DNA of 64,000 nucleotides from Viscum album (lineage: Eukaryota > Streptophyta > Magnoliopsida > Santalales > Viscaceae). Shown piece after piece: positions 13,506 through 25,210 of the stretch. Numbering within the stretch: the first letter of the stretch is position 1; each line of letters opens with the position of its first letter. The position numbers were made by a program, and so were the translations under genes. Location of the stretch: NCBI GenBank assembly GCA_963277665.1, contig OY728122.1, forward strand, positions 2,129,410,024-2,129,474,023, written 5' to 3'. Below the pieces are notes generated by a model. That model was given only the letters and a program-made list of their open reading frames with translations, made no database searches and had not been told where the DNA came from.

Positions 13506-15128
13506 CTTCCTGATAATTATTGTAGGGAAAATTCTACCCAATAATATTCTTAGTTTTCTCCCCCACATCACGATGCGCTTTGTCTCATCAATAGAATTAA
13601 TCTTTTTCCCTATGGATGTATTCATTAAGGTATAATTGAAGAGGTAAATTCCACATTCTTTTCACGTAATCTCTTTTCAAGTTCTGTTGTTTTATTATTC
13701 TATCGTAACCTCCCATCATCTAAATGGAATGATTAATCTAGTAACATAAATATACTATAATGTTATTATGTTTAGGTAATAATTTATCCAAAATTATTTC
13801 TCCTCTCTTTTTTTCAAGGAAATGAAAACATCATTTGTGATGTGTTAATTTATCAAATTCAAGGATAACATGTTTCCAATTTCTATTAACACCTTTAAGG
13901 ATTGTCATTATACCATTTTTATCATTGAACCATGTTATAATATATGTATTATATAATATTTATGTATTTGGTGAAATTATTTATATATGATGTCAAATAA
14001 TCGAACAAAACAAGTTCGCCATGAACAAAAACTGAAAAAATTAATATAAAGGATCAAGATTAACATTTTTTATAATGATTAATCCAAAATATTTAAAAAA
14101 AATAATAGATAGGAAAATTTTCCAATCACTGATTTCATTAATAACATGTTATTTCAATTATGGTGAAATATACCCATTCAACATGAACATCAATACTCAT
14201 GTACACGAGAACCGATCATGAAAACAATGAAAATTAACACTCCTAAATGAAGAAAATGACCACTATAACTAATCAAAAAGACTATAAAAGAACGCAATGA
14301 AATTATAATAAATCATTTACATGTATAAATGATTATGATTTTATTATTTAGGATATTAATATCAAGCATAGATCCATTTCGGGCATAAGTAATGGAATTC
14401 ATTCTAAACCTCTATTTTTCCCTCAGGTTACTCTTTCACTCTCATTACTCTAATGTAGTTACCCGTTCATTTTATTCACTTTTTCTATGTTCTTTTTATA
14501 TATTCCTAACTCTTGTATCCATTCTGTATCATCCTTATTTTATGGGAAAAATCAATTTTAAAAAATTTTCCATTCTCAATTATTCCTAATATGAAAGATC
14601 AATTAAAGCGATCCTCTCAAATTATTACCCTATTTTATATGCATTGTACACTAAAATTTAATCCACCATTATTTTTCTAAAATACCTCATTTATAATTAG
14701 AAACTATCTTGGTTTAGTTCAATTTTTATACAAACAATTATTCCTCTTCCAATTTAAAAAATCTTGAATTATTTCTTATATACCCTACTAAAATGTTTGA
14801 TGTCCATTATTTCATAAAAAAACTTTTTGCATTAGTTTGGCCCAAAATATCATTCTCTATATCATTATTCCCTTATAAATTTCCATGTATGATATTAATA
14901 TATCCATTCAGGGACATGATTCTGATATTCTCTTTTTAAATACCTTTTAATATGATTATGATAACTAATTCATTGCTTGGGTAACCCTTATGTTTATTCT
15001 CATTTGGTTATGTGTAATTCTTAACTTAGAAAATGTATTCCCGATCATGTTATAATGAGTGAATCTAGGTTTTTCAACAATTCATTATGTAATGTTTAGT
15101 CTCATGATACATCTAGTTCAATGGTATT

Positions 15129-15220
15129 GGTGGTTCCCTTGACTCGTGCTCCAATGCAATAATCTAGGTGGTTAGCATTGACTCATGCTCCTCCATGGGC
15201 AATGATCCCTGACTCAGTAT
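15129..15220. repeat. 38-bp tandem repeat, two and a half units
   Basis: Units start with GGTGGTT at 15,129 and 15,167. Both contain TTGACTCRTGCTCC; a partial third unit has CCCTGACTCAG at 15,207. The units have diverged but the 38-bp register is exact. Lies just left of the boundary of the minus-strand element. Confidence 0.6.
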
Positions 15221-15539
15221 TATTTCATGTTTAATGTTTCTCAAACATTACATAAGATTCCTTGATTATATGACCTCATGTTCTTTTTGTTATTCATCAT
15301 TATATTTTTTTATTTTTATGTCATTATGTTATGACTTCTAACACATGTACCACACTATATTCTTATTCCAATTCAATTACAAGGATTTGAAGCACATCAC
15401 ATTGTTCAAATATTCCTTCCCCCATGTACTTTTGAAGATGAAGTGTGTGAATAGACATTGTTGTGACTCCTATGAATAAAAGGAATGGAAATAAATTTAT
15501 AGGGAATCATGAAAAATGAGGGAATGATTTTACCTTTTA

Positions 15540-17258
15540 TGATAAAAGAACAAAACCACGATAACTAATATTTTCAAAACTCTATATGATGTATGAGAAC
15601 ATAAAAAAGACAATAAAAAACATCACAAATAAAATATAATATTACATGTGAAATTAATGTGACAGAACATATTGAAACAAAAGATGATGGACCACCCATG
15701 AATATGTATACACCAACTAGTGACTCACAATATTCTCAATGTCCCAATTACCCAAGCTCATACAAAGGTGTTAGGACTCATTAGTAATGAACATTGATAC
15801 CTTACCTTTTCCATTTTATCGATATATAAAATTTTCTAATGAATGATAGTAATCATGTAGTGGTGTTTATAAGAAATATTTTGATTTCCCCCAATAACAT
15901 CCCAACTCTTGACTCTAGGATAATTATTGTTAGAATGGTTTGATAAAACTATTTAAAAATATTTAATGGTTTTTATATCAAATCTAAAATAGCATTACAT
16001 AGAAAAAAATAAAATAACAATTTAAAAAATTTGTCATATAAATTAGGAATATTATTTTCCAAATACACACACAAAAATAAATATACACACTCTAGGTTTT
16101 TGTTACTGTTGACTATGTATCTTCGCATCCATACTCAGTCTCATTAATGGTGGTACTACATTCAAATTATTCATCCCATTAAACTCATGATTTTTTTTTC
16201 ATCCAATCTGATTCCAAATCATTTTAATGGAACCATTTAATTCCATAAACAAGTTCAAAATGAATTATACATGACTAAAAATAATCCAATAATTTAATAT
16301 CCCATAATTTTAATTATTAAACCATGATCACATTTAACAATGCCAACCAATTTTCCTAGCATCAATTAAAATCTCAGAAAAGATATTTCCATAAAATAAC
16401 TTAGTGGATAAATATAAATTTCAGGTAATTTAACAAATTTGATACCAATAAATCATTTTATAATTAATAGGAGTTGAGGGATAATTCACCGACATCTAAA
16501 TCATTTTGAGAATTAAAAGAACCCACAAAAACTTCAATAACATTCCATTCACATTTTATATCCAAATAGAGATCTTATTATTTTCAAAAAATTTAATAAG
16601 ATCTCATCATTATTCTCATGATAAAAAAATAATCTAAAAAAATATATATAATTCTAAAATAGGGGAAATGAATTCATCTATGGACAACGACGAAGAGAAA
16701 GAATTTACCAGTGAAACTATATCTCCAATGGATATTAGATCAACTATACCATTTTCTTGGAGAAAATCGAATGAACTATAAATACTTTATAAAAAAGAAC
16801 TTTTTTATATCATAATTAGGGAATAAATAAAATAAGGAGTCAAATTAATTTAATACACAATTTTATGAATATAAAACTAATGTTGAATGTTTTGAAAAAC
16901 AGTGAGATAACAATACATGAGAAAATATATCAATCCAAACCATGCATGGTCGGATAACATGGTTAGACGATACTTAGACAATACATTAATTTCCACTCTA
17001 GGTCAATCTACATGGATATTCAATTGAATAAACATTTTTGGTTAAAACTACATTCCTACCCAGTTCTCCTTTTTTCCATTGTATGGTTTCTTAGAGTTGT
17101 TTCATTGTTTCTACTATTTGTGATCAAACTGTGGAAATCCAAAAAATCCACCAATTCATTATAAAACATATTTTATCCTTTTAAAACATATCTCAAACAT
17201 TATATATACATGAAATTTATATATAACAGGTCATGTACATGAAACTATTGGTGTTACA
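15540..17258 (-). repeat. 3' LTR of minus-strand element 15.5-24.1 kb
   Basis: Upper end is GGTGTTACA on the plus strand (TGTAACACC in element sense), preceded in element sense by a polypurine tract. Lower end TGATAAAAGAACAAAACC aligns with TGAAAAAAAATCAAACC at 22,378. Length 1,719 bp against about 1,712 bp for the 5' copy. The matching block around 16,060-16,200 (CACACACAAAAATAAA, CCCATTAAACTCATG) recurs at 22,850-22,970. Confidence 0.75.
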
Positions 17259-17272
17259 TTCTCTCCACTATT
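17259..17272 (-). other. Polypurine tract
   Basis: Element-sense ATAGTGGAGAGAA directly before TGTAACACC. Plant chromoviruses typically have GGGGAGAATGTAACACC here, so this is the plus-strand DNA primer position, slightly decayed. Confidence 0.65.
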
Positions 17273-17329
17273 TGCATATACATCTTGATAAAGATTAAAA
17301 CTATCTCAGCCTAGGAAGATTTTATGCCA

Positions 17330-17745
17330 TTACTCTGGAAATAACTTTTCATAGGGTCATGAATCTTCTTAAATCTTACCACATCTTCCTAATACATATT
17401 ATATTCCATTTATTTCCTTATTCAAGATATGATTTGGTTTATCCACAACACATACAAGCACATAAACCAAGATATCATTCATATTTAGGTCATTAAGATT
17501 CCATCGAATCATATATTTTGGATCATGTTTATTTATTATCAAATAAGATACATGAAACACATTATGCACTAAAAACAAATTGGATTAAAAGAAAAATGAT
17601 ATTCCACCTCACCAAACCATTCTACTATCTCAAAAGGCCTTTATATCGAGGAGATAATATTCCATACATACCAAAATGATGATTGTAAACCCTCGAGGGA
17701 TTCTAAAGAACACATGATCACTTACCTCAAATGGAAATAATCATA
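17330..17745 (-). pseudogene. Integrase C-terminus and chromodomain-like tail relic
   Basis: In element sense the region starts with DHVFFRIPRGFTII (expected GDHVFLRxSPxKGxxRF). It continues through GEVEYHFSFNP (expected GEVAYRLALPP), then VHNVFHVSYL at 17,569-17,540, which is intact. DPKYMIRWNLNDLNMNDIL follows, matching the DPSHV-I...L..L.V.D.L segment of Tekay-type elements that runs into the chromodomain. One or two frame changes are needed between blocks. The chromodomain in active relatives is thought to guide integration to heterochromatin, which fits this neighbourhood. The final EEATWE...YPxLF block is not legible here. Confidence 0.78.
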
Positions 17746-19504
17746 AATTTTGACCTATATATGATTTATGAGTACTTTAACTTAATGTTTTCAGTTTTCC
17801 CTAAAAAATGAATATATTCAACATGTGATGTCATGCCTACTACCACCCAATAATGTGATAGAATATCGAACACTGATACAACAAGTCAAATGTATCCATA
17901 TCCATAGATGCAGGATTAATGTATTTTTATGAAAAATACCCTATTTGTATGTTCTCATCACATGATTCATGAAAATCTATCACACATGAACTATAAAATT
18001 AAGACTATAAAATTGTTTTTTTACATCTTCTCATATATATATTTTTTTCAATTCCTCTACCTTATTGGATTAATGAATACAGAGAGAATGAACTGAAATT
18101 GTTTCCTAATCCAAAATTACCAATATGTCATAATGTTTCTTGAATATCATTTGGTGAACTATCAAAAAATAAATTTATATCTTCTCCACCATCTTAATAT
18201 TAATTGATAAATATTTCATAATGGTTTTCAGATTTTTGTTTCCCACCTATACCTATAAAAGATGAGGAATTTGGAAACAAACTATACCACAACGCTTTTC
18301 ATGAGAACCCACCAATACTCTACTTTCATCATGTTATAAATCATTATATTCATGGATTATGATACAAATTGTGATTGTTAAAATAATTAATAATTTTTTC
18401 CTAACAAACAAATATATTAATGATATGATATATACTCCTCCAAATTTTTCTCGCATCCAACATTCATACTTAAATATCTATGCCACAGTTGAGTTTAGAC
18501 CACATATAACTGCATTATGAATCAGATATCTATTCCACTATTACATGATAAACTAAATTAAAAAATAATTAAACTATAATTAAGACTAAAATATCACCAT
18601 GGTTAGTAAAATCAAGGCACATGTCACCTATAAATAATATTTTCTACCAGTGATTCATATATTCTTTCAGAAACTGATTATAAGAATTTATTTTTAATGG
18701 ATTCACCACTAAATTTTTTTTTCTCTATTTAAAAATAAATTTGATATTTGAAAATTAAAGGTAGTTCATAGATATAAATTTACTAATAATAGAGTCTCCT
18801 TGTTGGAAAATGTGTTTCCTGCCATTATGATAATTAAAAACATAATTTCATCACCAAAACTACTGTGATGCCAAGTCATAAAATCAAGGGAAATATTATA
18901 TAATTCTAAATCATGTGTTGAATATTTATTCTCAGGAAACATTAATTACCATGAACAAAATGTAGAAACATGAACTCCATGCATGATAATATATCCCAAC
19001 CATGATTTTAATACATCGGAGTAATGTAAAATTTTCTGTAAAGACTCTGGAAATTAGAGGACATACGATGATATATGTCCAACCATGGTCTATTGAACCT
19101 ATTTATGATATTATACATTGAATTGGAGAGGAATTAATTTACTCTTGAATGATTTCAATGATGATACAAAATTTTAAATGTTACCTTAAACGATTTTAGA
19201 GTATTATATGAAACTAAGGATAATTTGTATCTCAAAGACATTATTTAGTGACTTCTAAGAGTTAAATTTTTTATATTTCCTATATCAATAAAAAAAAATT
19301 AAAAAAAATTAAATTATGAAGAAAACATATTTATTATATCAATAAATCAAAATAGGAAAATATTTGATATAGTATATTCTCAAAAAATATTCCAAACACT
19401 ATAGTAAGTGTTATTCATTACATTCTTGTTTCTAATAATTCAGAATTATTCTTTCCAAAAAAACACCAAAAAAGAAGTTGGAGACATATGATATATCTGA
19501 TTCA

Positions 19505-19872
19505 TAAATTCAATAAATACAAATTGATAATTCAGAAGGAAAAAACATGACAATAAACTCATAATTTCCATATCTTCTACTAAAATATGTCTTTATAATA
19601 TACTTCTTTTGTACAATGATGTATGATATATTGAAAACATATGTAAAATTTAGAGAACCATTGCGATCCACTCAATTGATATAATAAATATTAAATGATT
19701 TTAATAGGATACTAATTAATTATAATAACATGGTTAGTAGTGAAATAATATCCCCAAATCATAAGTTTTCCATCGTAATTTTCCAAATAAAGAACCGGTG
19801 CTCCCCATAGAGATGTACTTAGTCAGATGTACCCTTTTTCCAAATCTTCCAACTGATCCTTCAATTCCAAGA
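19505..19872 (-). pseudogene. Reverse-transcriptase domain relic
   Basis: The N-terminal block reads ELKDQLEDLEKGYI, a stop, then LSTSLWGAPVLYLENYDG. This is almost the canonical [34 protein letters not shown]. The stop is TGA where arginine (CGA) is expected, as from CpG deamination. About 160 bp further in element sense KTYFSRRYGNYEFIVMFF lines up with [19 protein letters not shown], followed by one stop and IYESDISYVS (LMNRVF... in active copies). The F-D-D catalytic block should lie near 19,430 but is not readable. Similarity to plant chromovirus RT is unmistakable even in decay. Confidence 0.82.
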
Positions 19873-22357
19873 ATTATATTTGAACATACAATATTATGGA
19901 ATGGAAATTATATTTTTCTTTGATTAGTGATCAATTATAATGTATACATATCATTTGGGGGGATCTCCAAATAAATTATTCAAAATAAACATCATGAAGC
20001 ATTTCCCCTATGGTTGGAAAATATATATTAATAATCGTATCTACCATATTCAAAGAAACATTCTTCAATATATAAGAGTTAATTCCAACCACCGATACTA
20101 AGGGACCTTCTATACATGCATCAGTATCCCAATATCTTATAAAGATATTACAAAACCATCTGAATATTTAAAACTCTCTTTCCATTCAAGAAAATTTATG
20201 TGGGACATACAATATGTCATAAAATATATATGAACAATCACGTAATATAAATACATCCTTATTATATAAAAATACCATAATAATGCACTACCATCATTTT
20301 TTATTGAATATCTAGGTCATTTTAAGGATTTACACTCTTTTTTTCCTAATGGTGTTTTCTATAAAAAATAGAAGACATCTTCTTAACAGTTAAACACATA
20401 TCATATATATTACAAGTTTTTATTAATGAATGGGATGATAATATGAAAAAAAATCAATCTTTTGATTAGAATACAAAAAACCTCATACCAATCTCCATAA
20501 ATGGTCTTAAATGATCATCCATGATCACTTTCAAAGGACTATAAAATTTCTTACTCGTCATGGTTTTCCATTTATTGCCTCATTGAATGTTCACTAGTGT
20601 AATAGATATTGAATTCCTCAAATCACCAAATATTTATTTTTTTATTTATGAGATTAGTTATACTAATCTATTAATATTGAATAATATGATTATTATGAGT
20701 CATGAGAGTTTTCCCTCAAATCCAACCTTGGAGCAATGTGACAATAGCACTTATGATGTCCCACTTGGTTGAAATTGTGACATTCTATTGTTGGTGATAT
20801 ACATTAACCCATAATATGATATATTGAACGACATTGAAAACATCATGTCTTACACTTCATTTAAATGGTATGTTAACCAATCCGAAAGTGTGATTATGTG
20901 ATATTGTACCCCCTTTAGAATATGTGTCCCTCTACTTCTTCACATCATTGTGGTTGCCATCAATTTCAATAGGAATAAACATTAATCCTCCTACTATGTA
21001 CCCTAAAATTCCGATTTCTTTCACCATCCTAATATTTTTCATCTTTGTATAATAAATTATTAAATGAAATAAATTTAGTGAGAAAATATTTAGTTTTTCA
21101 TCCCATCTCAAAAAACACATGCCTTCGAGGAATCAATTCATAAAATTCTTATAGAATGTTGAATAAATTCATAGAATTAGCTAAATTATCTATTAACATG
21201 AGATTATAAAACATAAAAATAGAGAATTATGTTTTTCTAAAAATTCGCATCCCATGAGGAATGAATTTTTTATAGGATAAATCATTAAATTCCTTCCATG
21301 AAATTTTTGGGTCCAATTTATCTGGAAAATAAATATCCCAAAACTTGTGTATTACAATTTACAACATATAAATCACTAATAATAAATTTTTCTCTATTGA
21401 TGTTCCATATAAATAAGTGGTTCAATTCCCCATATTCTGATAAAATTTATCATCATCTTGTTCTAAATCCACTCTAATATATGGGAGTGTTATTTTTCTA
21501 AAGGTGAAATGATTTATTCTTTTTCATTGGTTAAACCATTTTCCCTCTCTGTATGGATTTAAAATTGTGGGAAAAACATTGAAAAAAAATTGGTTAACCT
21601 ATGGATTTGGTGTAACCAATTTCATATTAGTCTCTTTCATTTTTATTCTTCAACATATACTCAATACTATTCACTATAGAAAACTACATTTAGCCTCAAT
21701 CATTTGAAAATGGTGTATTAAGAATTTCAAATATAATAGGTCACGCATATAAAAATAAGGATTTTCATGATTCAATTGTTTCCAATTTCAATAAATTTTT
21801 TAATAATTATAATAGGAATTATAAAAATTAAACTATTTTCATATGATTCTAAAAAACAAAACATTTTTAACAAATCATAATATATTACTATAATGGATTT
21901 ATGTCGTCCATGTGGGAAGTCATTAATATCAATTCATGTGCATATCTTCTATTTATCGATAATTGGGTTGATGTGGTGAAGATTCCATGAATTATTTCAA
22001 TACACTAATATACCCAAAAATCACCGTAACAAGATTTTTTACCTAAATTGGTTTGTTATTCAATATTATGAATTAAATTACCTATTATAAAGTTCATTCT
22101 CATTCATAAAAACCAAAATAATGGTTTGAAAATATAATAAAGAAGGATTGAAAAAAAAACAAACCATTTGTATCATAATTACCCTCACCCTTTGGCATGG
22201 GAAGAGGTTGTGAGTGTTAATACTGTTATGTGACATACCCAAGACACCATAGTGAAGAAATAAATGAAAATATATTCTCAAAAATTTAGGGGTTGATTTT
22301 TTATTTCATGTTAAAAATAAAAACCAAGATAACCATAAAAACCAATCCTTAATTTGA

Positions 22358-22371
22358 TGCATGAGTACCAA
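22358..22371 (-). other. Degenerate tRNA-Met primer-binding site
   Basis: Element sense TTGGTACTCATGC against the plant consensus TTGGTATCAGAGC. It sits six bases inside the 5' LTR end at 22,378, where reverse transcription would start. Confidence 0.55.
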
Positions 22372-22377
22372 AATACA

Positions 22378-24089
22378 TGAAAAAAAATCAAACCAAACTA
22401 TATTATTAATTTATAATAGGAATTAACATGAATAACCAAATGAACCAAAGGATATAAACCCTAAAAAACGAAAGAAAAAAACTATAAACTACTAATATGG
22501 TCCATGATCCTACTCCACATGACAATCATATGGATTAATAATTATCACTAAAAAATCGAGAAACATATTATTTACATGTGTTGATATATATGTCATATGA
22601 AAACACACCATTGTTCCTGGTCTGACAGTGGGTACAAAACATAGTAGTATTACCCCCAATGACTTCCCAAATCACTCCAGTATCAATTTTTTCACATTTT
22701 AATAAAATATTTTAAAACAATTTAGAGAATATTATATGAAACCCAAAATATTTATCTCTGGGAAGTCATGTTTGCATGGAAGGAAAGAAACAATTTCATT
22801 AAAACACAATTCAGATCAATTATGAATATTCTTTTCCACATCTACACACACAACCACCCAAACACACACATTAAACCATAGTGTTACCGTTAATGGATGA
22901 TCTTTATTTTCATACATATTACCATTGATGCTGGTACTTCTCAACCATTATCAATCCCATTAAACTCATGTTTAACTATTAATTCCACAATCATTTATAA
23001 AAAACATTATAAGAAACATCATTATTTAATGAATTCATGAAAAAAATTACAAGCATGAAACCCAAACCATTATATTAATGAAATCATTTTAAAATCATGA
23101 TCTTTGAGAAATTTTTACCAAATCAACCTTCATATTTCATTTTTTTAGAAATATCAATAAAGAGTTGTCCACCAAATCACACAAATGGTTCACAAATGGT
23201 TTAAGGAATTCAATCAATTTAAATATAAAAAATCAATTTGAAATCAAGAGGAGTTGATATAGAATCCATATACCTATCCAAAATTAGGGAAAATGAATAA
23301 CAACTCAATAACATCAACAACATGGATTAGATAGTATATATTAAATTTTAGAAATTTTTTACATTAAAATAATTCAACATGATCACATGAGTAATATAAC
23401 AATATAATTGATATTTATCCCTTATAAACTAGTTAAATATTTTAGGAAGAGATAATAATATTTAATAAAATAATAAAGATGATTAATGATTACTTACTAG
23501 AGAATTTCAAACTCGAACCAAAATTGGATCGCATAAAAAATTATACAAAATCGATAGGAAATACCTCACAATCCATGTATGGATATAGGGGTCATGATAA
23601 GGGATTATTAAGAGAAAATTTGTGATTTAATAGAAACTATTAATTATATCAAAATAATTTACCTCAAAAAATTTATAGTTCATGGTTTTCTCACCAATCT
23701 AGAAAAAATAACTGATAACTATATGTGATCTACTATCTCAAGTGACACATTTCAGAGTTGTCTTATACAATTAGATATAATATGAACCTAGTTTGTGTTT
23801 CACCACAATATAAAAGTGAACAAATTTTCCTTGGAATCTACATAATTTGGCCAAACTATGTGGCTTTCCAATGCTCATTGTTTTTAACTTCATGGTTTTA
23901 TAGAAGGGTTTGTTGGTTTTAACTACTATTATAAAACTTTAAACAATCCAAAAAATACTACAATTAATGAAAAAAACTTCTTAACCTCTTGAAACCTAAC
24001 AGAAAAATAATATATATATTATAAATAATAAATGGTTGGCCACCTTAAAATGGGCAGCCAAATTTCACATTTATGAGCCAATTGTTACA
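22378..24089 (-). repeat. 5' LTR of minus-strand element 15.5-24.1 kb
   Basis: Starts in element sense with TGTAACAATTGGCTC at 24,089 and ends ...TTTTTCA at 22,378. Aligns along its length with 15,540-17,258. The two copies differ at many positions, so insertion is old. No clear TATA box was found. Confidence 0.72.
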
Positions 24090-25210
24090 TTATATGTAAT
24101 ATTATAACCCTTTTTATCTAAAGTAATTTTTTATATGATGAAGCTAAAATAAGGGTAATGATTTGGATAAACCAAATGATATAAGAAAAAATGTGCTAAA
24201 AATTTATTAAATCCTATTTTATGGGAGTATTTATACCATTACCATCTCACGTCCTTATATGAGGCATTTGGAGGTATTTTTCCTAGAATTTGATGTAATA
24301 ATATTTTGTAATATTGAAAAATAGAAAGTGTTCCTCACACAAAAATTCCAATTGGAATCCATTCCTCTCTCTTATTTGTGTAACATTTAGTTATCTTTTG
24401 GGAAAAGACTAATATATTATATTATAAACATGTATTAAAAATAAGTAGTGGGTTTTTTTATCATAAAAGGACATTATAAGGGTACATAAAAAAGGATATA
24501 ATGGAAATATACTAAAGAAGTTGAAGTCAACATTATTGAATGTTACTAGAATATTTATTCCTTTAAATCAACTAAATATAATTCAGTTTGAAAAAAATAA
24601 TCAATCCAACCAAAAACATATATTGTGTGGTTATAATGATAACGAGACACCATTTTACACTACATTTCCTTCATACAGAGGGGGAAATCATCTCTTGTGT
24701 GTATATACCATTCAAAGAATACATGAAGTGATATAATTATTTTTCATCTCAATATTAAATTTATATACATAATGATGGACCTAATAAAAATATTTGATAT
24801 TATGAAATATTTCAGCTTCTTAATTAATAATATATAAACAACAATCATTCCATCCAATCATTTTTAAAACCATAATGTATCTTATAAGTATGTTTGGATA
24901 GTGACCTCAACAAAGTGATCTAACCCAATATTCATTTCAACCTTACATAGATGGTAATTCTAATATTTTTTTAAATGTTAATCTTATATATGATTTAACA
25001 AAATTTTATTTTTTGTATTATTATTTACATTTATCTTCTTCCATCAATCAAAATCAGATAATAACATGAATGCATATGTACAGCCGATCTTGTCAATAAG
25101 TGGTGTAATTGAATTTTTATATCTTCCCTTAATGACATGTCATATCAATATATCTTATGAAAATATTTTATATCTATGAATTTAAAACTATTTATTAGTT
25201 TTTGGAACTA
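24090..25210. other. Spacer between two minus-strand elements
   Basis: AT-rich, without recognisable coding or terminal motifs. If the first minus-strand element was inserted in the LTR that starts at 11,378, the missing last 0.5-0.6 kb of that LTR would be expected here, but I could not recognise it. Confidence 0.45.

Larger units (their letters stand above)
11378..15539 (+). repeat. Plus-strand LTR, family 1, 3' end unclear
   Basis: Starts with TGTAACATGCAACCC, close to the TGTAACATCC start of the element at 25-35 kb. Around 12,040-12,150 the string GGTTCATATTTGG...CTATTATGAACAATAAG...GGTAAATATTTCT matches a block at about 40,330-40,430 and 50,840-50,930 in other LTRs of this family. A promoter-like block (13,461-13,505) lies 2.08 kb from the start, against 2.04 kb in the copy at 49,838. 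The normal length would be 4.7 kb, but the minus-strand element at 15,540 interrupts or abuts it after 4.16 kb. Confidence 0.42.
17275..22355 (-). pseudogene. gag-pol relic of minus-strand element 15.5-24.1 kb
   Basis: Degenerate polyprotein region between primer site and polypurine tract, about 5.1 kb, the usual size for plant Ty3/gypsy. Conceptual reading recovers RT (19,505-19,872) and the integrase C-terminus with chromodomain-like tail (17,330-17,745) in the right order. The RNase H and integrase-core interval (about 17,900-19,400) is too eroded to delimit. Gag should lie at about 20,900-22,300. There a string LHYGVLGMSHNSI (22,215-22,255) vaguely recalls a zinc knuckle, but its cysteines are absent and I do not rely on it. 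Frameshifts and stops throughout, no function expected. Confidence 0.7.
15540..24089 (-). mobile_element. Ty3/gypsy chromovirus-like element, nearly complete, decayed
   Basis: An 8.55-kb minus-strand LTR retrotransposon. In element order it shows a 5' LTR (24,089-22,378), degenerate tRNA-Met primer site, gag-pol relic, polypurine tract and 3' LTR (17,258-15,540). The two LTR starts are TGTAACAATTGG (24,089) and TGTAACACCAATAG (17,258). The LTR copies align at a constant offset of about 6.8 kb, for example the shared string CCCATTAAACTCATG at 16,177 and 22,955. Flanking pentamers TTTTA (15,535-15,539) and TTATA (24,090-24,094) agree at 4 of 5 places, compatible with an aged 5-bp target duplication. 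The integrase end carries a chromodomain-like tail, typical of plant Tekay/Del chromoviruses. All frames are broken, so it is not autonomous. Confidence 0.8.

Noticed and set aside
13392..13625. Minus-strand 77-codon frame rich in Arg/Val as the start of a gag gene
   Set aside because: The purine-rich strand is better explained as the reverse complement of the pyrimidine-rich leader of the plus-strand LTR (AACCACCTCTACTCCCC).
22078..22281. Zinc knuckle in the element at 15.5-24.1 kb (LHYGVLGMSHNSI)
   Set aside because: Position is suitable, but the cysteines are missing and spacing fails without gaps.
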